Source of the DNA: Marinihelvus sp963695135
GTDB lineage: Bacteria > Pseudomonadota > Gammaproteobacteria > Xanthomonadales > SZUA-36
Direction: 5' to 3'
Assembly: GCA_963695135.1 (NCBI GenBank)
Contig: CAVOGA010000003.1
Coordinates: 434,001-498,000, forward strand
Length of the DNA: 64,000 nucleotides
Below are positions 1 to 9,673 of this stretch, piece by piece. The translations under genes and the position numbers were made by a program. The notes under the pieces were generated by a model that saw only the letters and a program-made list of their open reading frames with translations, was not told the origin of the DNA and made no database searches. The number at the start of each line of letters is the position of its first letter. Within the stretch, counting starts at the first letter, position 1.

Positions 1-1
1 C

Positions 2-874
2 GACACCCCGGACGTCCTGGCGCATGGCGGCGTAATCGGCGGGCGGCTGATCCGCTGCCCTTACCACGCCTGGACCTATGACCTCGACGGAAACCTGTCC
101 CACGCGCCATTCATGGCCGGGCAGGAAGGTTTTGACCCGGGCTCCATCGCCCTGCACCCGGTCGCAGTTGCCACCTGGGGGGGCTTTGTTTTCCTCAACC
201 TGACGCCGGATACAGCGCCGGATTTTGCCGGCGTGATCGAAGGACCGGCAGCCAGGCTGGCGCGTTATCCCCTGCAGGCACTCCGCACCGGCCGGCGCGT
301 CGACTACCAGGTAGCGGCAAACTGGAAAGTACTGTGCGAAAACTACAATGAGTGCTACCACTGCGGCCCGGTGCATCCGGAGCTGAGCGCGCTGGTGCCG
401 GCCTTCCGGGAAAACGGCGGTTCGGACCTGGACTGGGAACGTGGCATTCCCCATCGCGAGGGCGCGACCACCTTCACGGCCAGCGGTGAAACGCGGCGGC
501 GCTCCTTTCCCGGACTCAATGCAGACGAACAGGTCCGCCACAAGGGCGAACTGCTGTTACCCAACCTGTTCCTGTCCCTCAGCCGGGACCATGTGGCCGC
601 CTTTATCCTGCTGCCGACCGCCGTGGACCACTGCGAGGTTCGCTGCCTGTTCCTGTTCGAGCCGGAAGAAATCGCCGGCGCGGACTTCCAGCCGGAGGAT
701 GCCGTGGACTTCTGGGACCTGGTCAACCGCCAGGACTGGGCGATCTGTGAAAGTGTGCAGCGGGGTATGAATTCGCGCGTGTTCGATCACGGCGCACTGT
801 CACCACTGGAGGACTGGTCCCTGGATGTGCGTCGTTACGTGATGGATCGCACCGGACTTCAGCTGTCCGGATAG
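2..874 (+). CDS. Rieske ring-hydroxylating oxygenase alpha subunit (5' partial)
   Basis: The reading frame is open from the window edge, so the true start lies upstream. The first visible residues contain the second half of a Rieske [2Fe-2S] site (CPYHAWTY); the first Cys-His pair is off-window. About 80 residues on, the mononuclear-iron motif appears (ENYNECYHCGPVHPE, with the N-x-x-E-x-Y-H-x4-H-P pattern). The rest is a START-like catalytic domain. Family members hydroxylate aromatic rings or oxidatively demethylate quaternary amines such as glycine betaine or stachydrine; the substrate cannot be read from the fragment. It ends convergently with, and overlaps by 16 bp, a dimethylglycine-demethylase-like flavoprotein, which mildly favours amine demethylation. 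Confidence 0.93.
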   Translation, partial: DTPDVLAHGGVIGGRLIRCPYHAWTYDLDGNLSHAPFMAGQEGFDPGSIALHPVAVATWGGFVFLNLTPDTAPDFAGVIEGPAARLARYPLQALRTGRRVDYQVAANWKVLCENYNECYHCGPVHPELSALVPAFRENGGSDLDWERGIPHREGATTFTASGETRRRSFPGLNADEQVRHKGELLLPNLFLSLSRDHVAAFILLPTAVDHCEVRCLFLFEPEEIAGADFQPEDAVDFWDLVNRQDWAICESVQRGMNSRVFDHGALSPLEDWSLDVRRYVMDRTGLQLSG

Positions 875-2943
875 ATCGGTCCCGGGCCATCCACGGTGAT
901 TGGCTGGTCACGCAGAAACCGCCTCACCGGCGCTCCGAGTTCCCGGGCATACTCGTGCCCGGAATACACCGCGTGCACAATCGCACCGGGCGCCCGCGCA
1001 TCGCCGATGGCCGTGACAGACTCGATCCCCGCCTCGCGCCAGTCGTCGCGGCGCGCCAGCAGCGCCTGGTAGAGGGCATCATCACTGACCCGGTGCCCCA
1101 CGATCAGCACGGAGCGACAGGCGATGGGCCGCTCAACGCGGTCAAACAGCCCTTCCAGGATTGCCGATTGCCCGTCAAAGCCGGCCAGGAGGCTCAGCGT
1201 TGACAGTCCGATACCATGCCTGGCCAGCGCGGCATGCACAAAAGGCTGCTCGTTGGTCATGAAGGTCCAGGCCGAAGCATGTCCCGCGGGCGTCGCGTAA
1301 TGCACCTCGAGTCCCTGTTCCGCGAGGTATTCGGCCAGCACGCCGCCCAGGTAGTAATTATCGAAGTCAAAGACCAGGACCGGGCCCTCCGGGATCACAC
1401 CTGCGGCGAGGTCGTCGGGCGTGTAAACGCCCTCCCGCTCCAGCGTTCCCACCGGAATTTCCAGGCGGGAATAGAGATGTCGCGTCCAGCGGGCGCCGGT
1501 GGCGATGGCCACGTGGCGGTGCTCCATGGCCAGGATGTCATCGACACCCAGCTTGCTGCCCGGGTACAGCTCAACGCGGTCCATTTGCTGCAGTGCGTTC
1601 AAACGGTAGTCCTGGACACGCCCCCAGCTGGCCAATCCGGGCAGGGAGGTTTCAAACAGCAAGCGCCCGCCGAGCTTGTCGCGGGCATCCGCCAGGGTGA
1701 CGCTGACCCCCCGCCGCGCCAGCACATGCGCCGCCTCGAGCCCGGCCGGCCCGGCGCCGACAACAAGCACCGGCCCGGTATCCGGCGCCTGGTCGTAACG
1801 TTCCGGATGCCAGCCCCGGCGCCACTCCTCGCCGGCCGTGGCGTTTTGCGTACAGCGCACCGGCACGCTGTCGTGCCAGCTCGATATGCACAGGTTGCAG
1901 CCGATACACTCGCGGATCTCGTCCTCACGTCCGTCACGCAGCTTGGCCGGCAGAAAGGGATCCGCGATCGACGGGCGGGCGCCGCCAATCAGGTCCAGGA
2001 TGCCCCTTTGGACCTGTGACACCATCGTGTCCGGGGAGGTGAAACGCCCCACGCCCACCACCGGGCGGTCGGTCACCCGCTTGACGAAATCGATCACCGG
2101 CTCATGCGCCGCTTCCGGGCGAAAACGCGAGGCCCCGCAGTCCGTGGGACTGGAGTCCATTTTCACGTCCCAGAGGTCCGGCACATCACGCAGCAGATGC
2201 ACCAGCTCATGGGCCTCGGACTCAAAGCTGTCGCTGGGACGCTGGCGCAGTTCTTCGAGACTGACCCGGAGCGCCACCCCGCAGCTATCCCCGACCGCTT
2301 CCTTGGTCGCCTCGATTAACTGGCGCACAAAGCGGGCGCGGTTCTCGAGGCTGCCACCGTAGGCGTCGGTGCGCTGGTTGTACTCCGGCAGAAGAAATTC
2401 GTAACCGAGATAGCCCATGCCCGCATAGATGTAAATGATGTCAAAGCCCGCTCGGCGCGCGCGGTGCGCGGCAGCCACCTGCCAGCGGATGACATCCTGG
2501 ATATCACGCCCGTCCATGACCCGGGGGCGCTGCTGCCCCATGAAACCCACGTGCGTCGCCGCCCAGGGAATGCCCGAGGGGGACAGGGGCGGGGTCCGCG
2601 TTGTCCGGTTCATGACCACCGCGCCACCGTGCCACAGCTCCACGGCAGCCAGCGCGCCGTGGCGGTGAATGGCCTCCGTGCTCAGCGCGTGGGAGCGCAC
2701 ATCGTTGTCATCCCAGAGACGCGCAAAAGGCAAGGGACTGTCGTCCGAGCTGGGGTGCGTGGATACTGCGCCGGTGCTGACAACGCCCCACCCCCCTTCC
2801 GCCTTGGTCTCGCGAAAGGCGGCGCGGATGCGGGGATTGGCCTCGGTCATGCCGCTGGCGTGCGGCACCTGGTAGAAGCGGTTCGGTGCCGTGACCGGGC
2901 CGATCGAAACCGGTTCGAAGAGGATGTTATAGCGCGGGTTCAC
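859..2943 (-). CDS. NADH:flavin oxidoreductase / 4Fe-4S demethylase-like protein (DgcA/TMADH family)
   Basis: This 694-residue protein has the architecture of trimethylamine dehydrogenase and 2,4-dienoyl-CoA reductase. An N-terminal FMN-binding TIM barrel (Old Yellow Enzyme fold, about residues 1-340) is followed by a cysteine cluster (CIGCNLC then a Cys about 13 residues later) for a 4Fe-4S centre. A dinucleotide-binding domain follows (VLVVGAGPAGLEAA, around residue 395), with FAD/NAD-fold sequence to the C-terminus. In this family electrons pass from substrate via FMN to the cluster. The first 120 residues resemble the dimethylglycine-catabolism enzyme DgcA more than fatty-acid dienoyl reductases, and the convergent Rieske oxygenase fits an amine-demethylation role. 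The substrate assignment is inference; the fold is clear. Confidence 0.88.
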   Translation of the reverse strand: MNPRYNILFEPVSIGPVTAPNRFYQVPHASGMTEANPRIRAAFRETKAEGGWGVVSTGAVSTHPSSDDSPLPFARLWDDNDVRSHALSTEAIHRHGALAAVELWHGGAVVMNRTTRTPPLSPSGIPWAATHVGFMGQQRPRVMDGRDIQDVIRWQVAAAHRARRAGFDIIYIYAGMGYLGYEFLLPEYNQRTDAYGGSLENRARFVRQLIEATKEAVGDSCGVALRVSLEELRQRPSDSFESEAHELVHLLRDVPDLWDVKMDSSPTDCGASRFRPEAAHEPVIDFVKRVTDRPVVGVGRFTSPDTMVSQVQRGILDLIGGARPSIADPFLPAKLRDGREDEIRECIGCNLCISSWHDSVPVRCTQNATAGEEWRRGWHPERYDQAPDTGPVLVVGAGPAGLEAAHVLARRGVSVTLADARDKLGGRLLFETSLPGLASWGRVQDYRLNALQQMDRVELYPGSKLGVDDILAMEHRHVAIATGARWTRHLYSRLEIPVGTLEREGVYTPDDLAAGVIPEGPVLVFDFDNYYLGGVLAEYLAEQGLEVHYATPAGHASAWTFMTNEQPFVHAALARHGIGLSTLSLLAGFDGQSAILEGLFDRVERPIACRSVLIVGHRVSDDALYQALLARRDDWREAGIESVTAIGDARAPGAIVHAVYSGHEYARELGAPVRRFLRDQPITVDGPGPIYPDS

Positions 2944-3116
2944 ACGCCGATATTAACCGTTTTTCTGTCGCCGGTATCGGGCAAACCGCAAGCCGGTGAA
3001 AAAATCCGCAGTGGCTTGAACAGCAGGTGAACTTTCACGAACAATGGACCGGCCGGCTGCTAACTTGCCGGCTCGTTTTTACTCAACTTTCGCCGAACCA
3101 ACCCAAGGAGCTTCGC

Positions 3117-4663
3117 ATGCACCGCATCCTGATCCTTTGCCTGGCGGCGGCGTTTTTCCAGTCCGCCCAGGCCGCCCGCAACATAGATTTCGGACCCCTG
3201 GTGCATTCCTGATGGCGGCAACGTGGCAATACCGGTCGGCATGACCGCGGATGAGACCGTGGCGCAGTCCGGTCTGCTGAGCAGAAGTGGACGACAATCA
3301 CCAGTGGCGCCATCAGCCGTGGCCATGACGGAAGCCGGTTTCACGGGGCGGAAGGACAGACCCTGAGCCTGTATGCCACCGCGCCCTTTCGCACGCATTG
3401 ACCTGATCGGGCTGGGTGAGGACGACACTGGACCGGCTTGCGGCGGAGAGACTTCGGCGGCCTTGCCGCCAGTCTCAACGACGGCACCAATGGCAGTGAA
3501 CTCAGTGCTGCTGTGGCCGCAGGACGATGCACAAAACGCCGCGCGGGTCGCGTTTGGCTTTCAGCTCGGGGATTATCGATTTGACCGCTACCAGCAAACC
3601 CGCCGTGACCCGGAGACCCTCGGGACGCGTGCGTGTTCTGAGTCCCTCCGCGCAGGCTGCAGATGTTTACGACAACGACCTGGCCTACCTGGCCGATGCG
3701 GTCTACCTCGGCCGCGACCTGTCTTCCGAGCCCGCCAATGTCCTCTATCCGCGAGTCTTTCGTGGAGCGCGTCAAAACGGCGTTCAAGGGTGTCAAGAAC
3801 GTCAAGATCCGGGTGCTCGATGAAGCCGACATGCTGCGGCTGGGCATGGGCGCCCTGCTCGGTGTGGGCGGCGGCTCGGAAAAACCACCGCGCCTGCTGG
3901 TGATCGAATACCTGGCCGGCGGCGATGAGGCGCCGCTGGTTCTGGCCGGCAAGGGTATTACCTTCGACAGCGGCGGCATTTCGCTCAAAGATCCGGACAA
4001 TATGTGGCATATGAAGGCGGACATGACCGGTGCCGCAGTGGTCAGCGCCACGACGCTCGCCGTGGCGCGCCGCGGCGCCGCGGTCAACCTGGTGGCGCTG
4101 GCCGCGCTGGCGGAAAACATGCCGTCGGGTTCCGCCAACCGTCCCGGGGATGTCCTGCTGTCCATGTCCGGACGAACCATCGAGATCAAATCCACCGATG
4201 CAGAAGGCCGGCTCGTGCTGGCGGACGCCGTGTTCTACGGCCAGCGGGAATACCAACCGGGCGTGCTGATTGACGTGGCGACGCTGACCGGCTCGGTTGG
4301 CCGGGCCCTGGGGGAGTACTACGCCGGGACTTTTCGGCAACAACGATGAGCTGCTCGTCGCAACTGATGATGGCGGGTCAGGAATCCGGTGAAGAGCTCT
4401 GGCGCCTGCCGCTGGACCAGCGCTACTACGAACAGAATGCCTCGACGATCGCCGACGTGCGCAATGGCGGCAGCGGCAAGGCCGGCGCCAGCACCGGCGC
4501 CGCGTTCATCGGCTACTTCATCGCCGAGGACCAGCCCTGGGCGCACCTGGATATTGCCGGCATGGATCATATCGATGAACCCTGGCCGACCATGCCGGCC
4601 GGCTACTCCGCCTGGGGCATTCGCCTGCTTGACCAGTACATTCGTGACCAGTGGCAGCCGTGA
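3117..4663 (+). pseudogene. Exported leucyl aminopeptidase (M17), broken by about ten frame changes
   Basis: Translation starts at ATG 3117 with a signal peptide (MHRILILCLAAAFFQSAQA), preceded by a CAAGGAG ribosome site. The M17 sequence then continues in pieces across all three frames. The N-terminal domain lies at about 3200-3760. The catalytic domain (GKGITFDSGGIS, MKADMTGAA, STDAEGRLVLADA: Lys, Asp, Glu metal and catalytic motifs) is at 3663-4332, and the C-terminal end at 4375-4663. Two of the shifts fall within 40 bases (about 4332 and 4370). Protein sequence between shifts remains good, with no obvious nonsense substitutions. As written it cannot make a working zinc aminopeptidase. 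Either the consensus here is very poor or the gene is recently dead. Confidence 0.85.
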
Positions 4664-4716
4664 GTGACGCCCCGCCGTGACTTGACGGTTCCCGGGCGCT
4701 GCCACAAGCTGGGCTG

Positions 4717-5662
4717 ATGAAAATCACCCGGTCCGCCATTGCCCTGGTTCTGCTGATCACGCTTCCCCTGGTCGTGGCCTGGTTCAGCATCCCGGTGTTC
4801 TGGACCGTGCTGCTGGTCCTGGCCGCGCTGCTTGCGCTGCAACTGCTGACGCTCAGGGGCATGATGAGCCGGCCGACCGGGCCCGAACTGGAACTGGAGA
4901 CGATCCAGCAAAGCCATTTCGTGGAAAAGGTGCGCTGGTGCATGGACCGGCTCGGCGTCGACTACCAGGAGAAGGCCATGGCCGGCGTGTTCGGGGCCTT
5001 TTTTCGCGGCCGGAGCGTGCCGCAGCTCAGCGTCCGGACCGGTCGCGGCCGGTCTTCGTTGTCTGAATCCTCGCAGATCCTCCGTTACCTGTACGGACGT
5101 TACGCCAACGATCCGCAGGTTCATGCCGGCTTTCTTGAACCCAGCCCGGAACGCCTGAACTGGGAGCAGCGGCTGGACCGTTACGGGGTAGCCCAGCAGG
5201 TGTGGATCTATCACCACATCATCGACGAGCCGGCGCTCTGCAAGCTGGCCTGGGGCGCTTACAGCAAACGCATCCCGCGGTGGCAGCGATGGACTGTCCT
5301 GGTCATGTTTCCGCTGCTGGCGATGATGATCAAGCGGGGCTTCCAGCCGACCCGGGAGAACTATGCAAAAGGCCGTCGCGCTGGCCGATACGATTCTGGG
5401 AGAGGCGGAAAGCCTGCTGAATGACGGGCGCCGGAGCCTGCTGGGCGGCGCTGACATCGACTACATCGACATCACGCTGGCCAGCCTGTCCGCCCTGTGG
5501 TTACAACCGGTCAATTTCGCCGGCGGCCGCCTCGGACCGGACCGGATCCCGCTTGAGCGCTTGCCGGAGCGCATGCGCAAGGACATGCAGGGCTGGCGGG
5601 AACGGTTTCCGGCAACCACGGCCCACATGGAACGGCTCTACGACCAGCAGCGTATGACCTGA
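4717..5662 (+). pseudogene. Glutathione S-transferase-like membrane-anchored protein, one frameshift
   Basis: An N-terminal stretch with two hydrophobic segments (about residues 5-45) precedes a glutathione-S-transferase-type thioredoxin domain (VEKVRWCMDRLGVDYQEK) and a helical C-terminal domain. The frame runs off at TGA 5424, while the expected continuation (AVALADTILGEAESLL to QQRMT) lies one frame over and ends at 5662. Removing one A from the AAAA run at about 5364-5367 restores a single frame of about 315 codons. The substrate is unknown; the cysteine in RWCMD sits where a redox or thiol-binding residue is expected. The lesion lies in a homopolymer, so a sequencing error is plausible and the protein may be intact in the organism. 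Confidence 0.75.
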
Positions 5663-5688
5663 AGAATGGGTACTCCGGTTCCTCGCCC

Positions 5689-6856
5689 TTAACCGAACAG
5701 GACGCCGCCATACTTAAAGAGCAGCGTGCCGATAAACGTACCCAGCGCGTAGCCCAGCACCCCGACGAGCACCCCCGGAGTAACCAGGTTTTTCCAGCCC
5801 CTTGGTGGCTGCCAGCGCCGGCGCCGTGGTCGCTCCCAGGATGGCGGCATTTGAGGCGGTTATCAGTTCCGGCAGACTCAGTCCGAACAGCCGGCCCAGG
5901 GACAGCAAGACCAGCAGGTGCACGCCGAGGAGAATGGCGACCAGCACGGTGAGCATTGGCGCCACGGACACCATCGCCACCACGTCGGCGCCCGCCGCAA
6001 TCGCGGCAAAAAACACGAAAGACAGCCCGACGCCGAGTTCGAAGCTCCCCGCGAGCTTTCTGTCCAGGCCGGGAATGGCCGTGGCCAGGACCAGGGTAAT
6101 CGCGGTGATGATGACGTAGCGCCAGTCACCCAGGCCAAAGGCCTGCACCAGCAGGTCCCCTGCCACCACGATGGTCAGCGCCACGGCGATTGCGAGGGTC
6201 AGGCTCATGGCCGATATGGTTGCCTCTTCCCGCGCGGGCCCGCTCTCCATGGTGTGGTCATGATCCACGAAGCGCGAGGACAGCCACTTCCATGCCGGCA
6301 GCATGGCCAGCAGCCCCAGGTAGAGCGCGCTGAACAGGTTGTCGGTGGCGGTCGCCGCGGAGAAAAATGACGCATCCCGCTGCAGACCGGTAATCTCTCC
6401 CAGCGCGGCGTAGTTCACCGAGCCGCCGATATAGGTCGATGCGAACAAGCCCACCACGGCTGGTTCGCGGAGCTCCGGCGCGAGGCCGGCAGCGGCGCCG
6501 AGGCTGCCAAGGTCAAGCAGCAGGCCCGCCAGCGTGACCCCGGCTACCGTGCCAACCGTGGCGATGAGAAAAGCGCCGGTGGTGCGCGTGGTCTCAAACA
6601 GGATCTTCCTCAGATCCGCCTGGAACAGGAACATCGGGATCAATGCCGGCACGATGTATCTGAAGACGAAGTCGTAGGCCGGTGCGCCGTGCGGAATAAT
6701 GTTCAGGTTGGCAGCAAGAATGGCCCCGAGGATCGCTATTACCGCGCCGGTAAGGTGCGAGCCGATGCGGGTCTTCTCGCCGAGAAAACCCAACCCCGCA
6801 ATAAGAAACAGCGCGGCCATGACCGCTGTGTGATTGTCTGCCGGTATGATGCTCAT
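5689..6856 (-). pseudogene. DUF819 family membrane protein, one frameshift near the C-terminus
   Basis: This is a polytopic membrane protein of about 385 residues with roughly ten to twelve hydrophobic helices (for example AALFLIAGLGFLGEK at the N-terminus). Helices and loops such as ASTYIGGSVNYAALGE mark the DUF819 (YjcL-like) family of uncharacterised putative transporters. The reading frame is lost about 35 codons before the end. Dropping one C from the CCCC run at 5798-5801 restores a typical ending (GVLGYALGTFIGTLLF) that stops at TAA 5689-5691. The frame as written would instead end at 5714 with an unrelated tail. It has its own start at 6856, divergent from the OsmC gene. No substrate can be suggested. 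Confidence 0.8.
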
Positions 6857-6996
6857 CGCCCTGACTGCGCCTGCTGGTCTTGTTGATTTGGCGGCAAGCC
6901 TAGCACGGTCGTAACCCGGTGACCGCCGCCCTGTTCCCGGCGCCCGGAGTCTGGCAAGTTAACCATCAATTTCGACCCGCCCCCAAGGAGAAGGTG

Positions 6997-7413
6997 ATGC
7001 AACGCGAACATAAAGTGAAATGGACCGGAGATCTGAGCTTCATCGGAACCAGCCCCGGGGGTCACTCGGTGGTGATCGACGGCGACAAGAACATCGGCAT
7101 ATCGCCGATGGACATGTTGCTGTTGGGCGCCGCAGCCTGCGCCAGCGTCGACCTGGTCATGATTCTGAAGAAAAGCCGGCAGAAGGTGGTTGATGCCTGG
7201 GTGGAGGTCGGTGGAACACGGCAGCAAGAGATGCCGCGGTATTTTACCGAGGTGGAAATGCACTTCGTGGTCAAGGGCATTGACATACGCAGCGCCGCGG
7301 TTGAGCGAGCCATTGACCTGGCCATGGAAAAGTACTGTTCCGCCTCCGCCCAACTGGCCGCGCTCGCCGAGATCCGCACCAGTTACGAGATTATCGAGGG
7401 CGAACTGCCCTGA
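6997..7413 (+). CDS. OsmC/Ohr family peroxide-detoxification protein
   Basis: This 138-residue cytoplasmic protein has the two conserved family cysteines (in AACASVDL and KYCSASAQL) that form the peroxidatic and resolving pair in OsmC/Ohr thiol peroxidases. The start at 6997 follows a strong AAGGAGAAGG ribosome site; an upstream in-frame ATG lacks one and would add 26 residues not seen in the family. The pattern of the N-terminal half (SPMDMLLLGAAACAS) is that of YhfA-like OsmC proteins, which are less well characterised than Ohr. Its likely role is reducing organic hydroperoxides or other electrophiles. It stands alone, with the CBS-domain gene 84 bp downstream. Confidence 0.9.
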   Translation: MQREHKVKWTGDLSFIGTSPGGHSVVIDGDKNIGISPMDMLLLGAAACASVDLVMILKKSRQKVVDAWVEVGGTRQQEMPRYFTEVEMHFVVKGIDIRSAAVERAIDLAMEKYCSASAQLAALAEIRTSYEIIEGELP

Positions 7414-7496
7414 GGAAGCGCAAAAGCGCCGACACGATCTTCACCTTTAATGAAACATGATCTACGATCTCTCTACCAGTAACCAGGCCCAAGCCC

Positions 7497-7943
7497 ATGT
7501 ACAGCATTCGACAGTTTCTCGACAAAAAGGGACGTGACGTCTACAGCGTGCGTCGCGACGCTCCGGTCATGGACGCGCTTAAACTCATGGCGGAGAAAAA
7601 CTGCGGCGCCCTGGTGGTGCTGAACGACAACGGTAAGCTGGTCGGGCTGATTTCCGAGCGCGACTACGCCCGCAAGGTTGTGCTGCATGAGCGGGCGTCG
7701 ATCGATACGCCGGTACAGGACATCATGACCACCGAGGTGGTTACCGTTGACGAGGGCCACACGCTGGACCAGTGCCTGGCCATCATGTCCCATCACAACA
7801 TCCGCCACCTTCCCGTGGTTGACCGCGACCAGGTGGTTGGTGTGCTGGGCATCGGCGAACTGGTGACCCACAAACTGGATGAAAAAGAGCTGCAGATCCA
7901 GACGCTCACCAAGTATGTCTCCGGGAACCTGGCCTACCGCTGA
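7497..7943 (+). CDS. Tandem CBS-domain protein
   Basis: The 148-residue protein consists of two CBS modules (about residues 12-65 and 76-132) and nothing else. Each has the typical beginning (DAPVMDALKLMAEKNCGALVV; EGHTLDQCLAIMSHHNIRHLPVV). Stand-alone CBS pairs bind adenine nucleotides and act as energy or second-messenger sensors for a partner protein. The partner is not evident here, since neighbouring genes are unrelated. The start at 7497 has no strong ribosome site, but the CBS fold begins almost immediately after it. Confidence 0.92.
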   Translation: MYSIRQFLDKKGRDVYSVRRDAPVMDALKLMAEKNCGALVVLNDNGKLVGLISERDYARKVVLHERASIDTPVQDIMTTEVVTVDEGHTLDQCLAIMSHHNIRHLPVVDRDQVVGVLGIGELVTHKLDEKELQIQTLTKYVSGNLAYR

Positions 7944-8025
7944 GCCTGCGCGTGAACTGGCAACCAGTGACCGGGAAGGCGCGGATTTACGGGCCAGGCG
8001 CCTGGCCCATCGCAGCGTTCAGGGC

Positions 8026-9648
8026 CTAGTCACGGTCCTCTTGCAGGTCTTCCGCCACCTCGTCGGTGATTTCACCCTCAATTTCCTCAATCGCTTCTTC
8101 CTCGGCGGTAGCCTCCAGGTAATAGGCCTGGTCGCCGTAGTAGTCATCAATGGCGTGCTCGGATGACAGGGGGCTGAGGTAGTGGGTAGCGGTCAGGCCT
8201 TCCCGGTTCATCGCGATACCCGTGAGGCAGGCCTTGATGATGTGGGCGCTGTTGAGCGTGGTCTTGTAGGTCGGGTCCAGGGCCGGGTGCAGTTCAACCA
8301 GGTCGAAACCCACCACGTTGGCCTCGGCGCACAGGCGGCGCACGATGCTGATCGCTTCACGCATGTTCAGGCCGCCGGGTACCGGCGTACCGGTGGCCGG
8401 CGTAAAGGCGGGGTCAATCACGTCGATGTCGAAGGAAATATGCAGCTTGCGGCCGTCTTCGCTGGCCTCCGCCACCACCCGGTCCAGCACCGCGTTCCAG
8501 CCGCGGCGCTCCACCTCGGCCATCGTGTGGTAGCGCATACCCTGCTCCCGCATCCACTTGAAACCCGACTGGCCCGGCCCGCTGGAGCGCAGTCCGACCT
8601 GGATGTAGTCTGCGGCCCGCACGTGACCCTCGTTGATCAGGCGGTAAACCGGGTAACCGTGACTGATCAGGTGGGCGCCGCCCCACCAGGCGTCATAGTG
8701 CGAATCAAAATGGATGACGGAAACTTTTTCCTTGCCGTAAACATCGGCCAGTGCGGCAACATTCGGATACTCGAGCGAATGGTCGCCACCCACGATCATC
8801 GGGATCGCGCCGGCCTCGACGATTTCCCGAACCACCTCGCGAACGTGGCGCATGGACCGCTCCGTGCTCTCGTTGTCGACCGCCACGTCACCATAGTCCA
8901 CCACCGTGAGCACCTTGGAGGCATCGATCTGCACGTACTGGTCCTGCGAGCCGATCGCCCAGCCACCGACGACCCGCAGGTCCGTGGTGGCCTGTTCACC
9001 GGAATCGCGCCAGCCGGAGCCCATGTTCAGTGGCGCGCCGAGAATGGCCACGTCCACCTCGCCAGCCACCAGGTCTTCCGGCGACAGGGCAAGGGGGAAG
9101 CCGCCAAAGGTTGGCGGTCCGCCGAAGCCGTCATAGCGCCCAAGCGACACGGGGCCGGGCTCGCGCGGAGGATCCATGGACCGCGGCCGCTTGAGCCGCC
9201 AGGCGTTGTAGGCATCGGAACTGGTGTTCAGCGGGATATTGGGCTGGTCAACGCCCTCCTGGTAACGGCTGTTCGCAAACACCAGCCGCATGGCGTCCAC
9301 CCAGGCCTTGACCTCCTCCGGAGAACGCTCATCCAGCGCCTCGATCGTGTCTTCCTCCGAACCCGCCAGTCCCCGCGCATCGCCGCTTACGAGAAATTCG
9401 ATGTCCTCCACTGTGAGCAGCTCCAGTTTCGGGGCGACGCTGTCGGGCAGCGTGATCGGCTCTTTTACCTCGACACGCGGGTCAACGGTATCGAAGGGAT
9501 AGGGTTCCGCGCCCACGATGTGCCCTGACATGTCCGGGTCTACGGCTGGCCGCTCCGGCTCAGTCGACTCATCCTGCGCGAGCACGCTGCCGTGCGCCAG
9601 GAGCAACAGCAGACCCATCATTGCGCGGTGTGGAAATCCAGACCTCAT
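8026..9648 (-). CDS. Exported agmatinase/arginase-family ureohydrolase (metal site intact)
   Basis: Starting at 9648 the protein (about 540 residues) opens with a signal peptide (MMGLLLLLAHGSVLA|Q). A 150-residue family-specific extension follows, then a full ureohydrolase domain (about 190-480) and an acidic C-terminal tail. All six manganese ligands of the arginase fold are visible: His290 (GGDHS), Asp315, His317 and Asp319 (DSHYDA), and Asp407 and Asp409 (DIDVIDP). The fold hydrolyses a guanidinium group to urea; the substrate could be agmatine, guanidinobutyrate, arginine or another guanidino compound. Export is unusual for this family. It follows a paralogue (9674-11149) by 25 bp, so the two are probably one operon. 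Confidence 0.88.
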   Translation of the reverse strand: MRSGFPHRAMMGLLLLLAHGSVLAQDESTEPERPAVDPDMSGHIVGAEPYPFDTVDPRVEVKEPITLPDSVAPKLELLTVEDIEFLVSGDARGLAGSEEDTIEALDERSPEEVKAWVDAMRLVFANSRYQEGVDQPNIPLNTSSDAYNAWRLKRPRSMDPPREPGPVSLGRYDGFGGPPTFGGFPLALSPEDLVAGEVDVAILGAPLNMGSGWRDSGEQATTDLRVVGGWAIGSQDQYVQIDASKVLTVVDYGDVAVDNESTERSMRHVREVVREIVEAGAIPMIVGGDHSLEYPNVAALADVYGKEKVSVIHFDSHYDAWWGGAHLISHGYPVYRLINEGHVRAADYIQVGLRSSGPGQSGFKWMREQGMRYHTMAEVERRGWNAVLDRVVAEASEDGRKLHISFDIDVIDPAFTPATGTPVPGGLNMREAISIVRRLCAEANVVGFDLVELHPALDPTYKTTLNSAHIIKACLTGIAMNREGLTATHYLSPLSSEHAIDDYYGDQAYYLEATAEEEAIEEIEGEITDEVAEDLQEDRD

Positions 9649-9673
9649 AAACCTTCTCCCCCGGCCTGTTTCA

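Noticed and set aside
8182..9528. A 448-codon plus-strand frame opposite the exported ureohydrolase
   Set aside because: His/Arg-rich composition typical of an antisense shadow; the minus-strand gene has complete family motifs.
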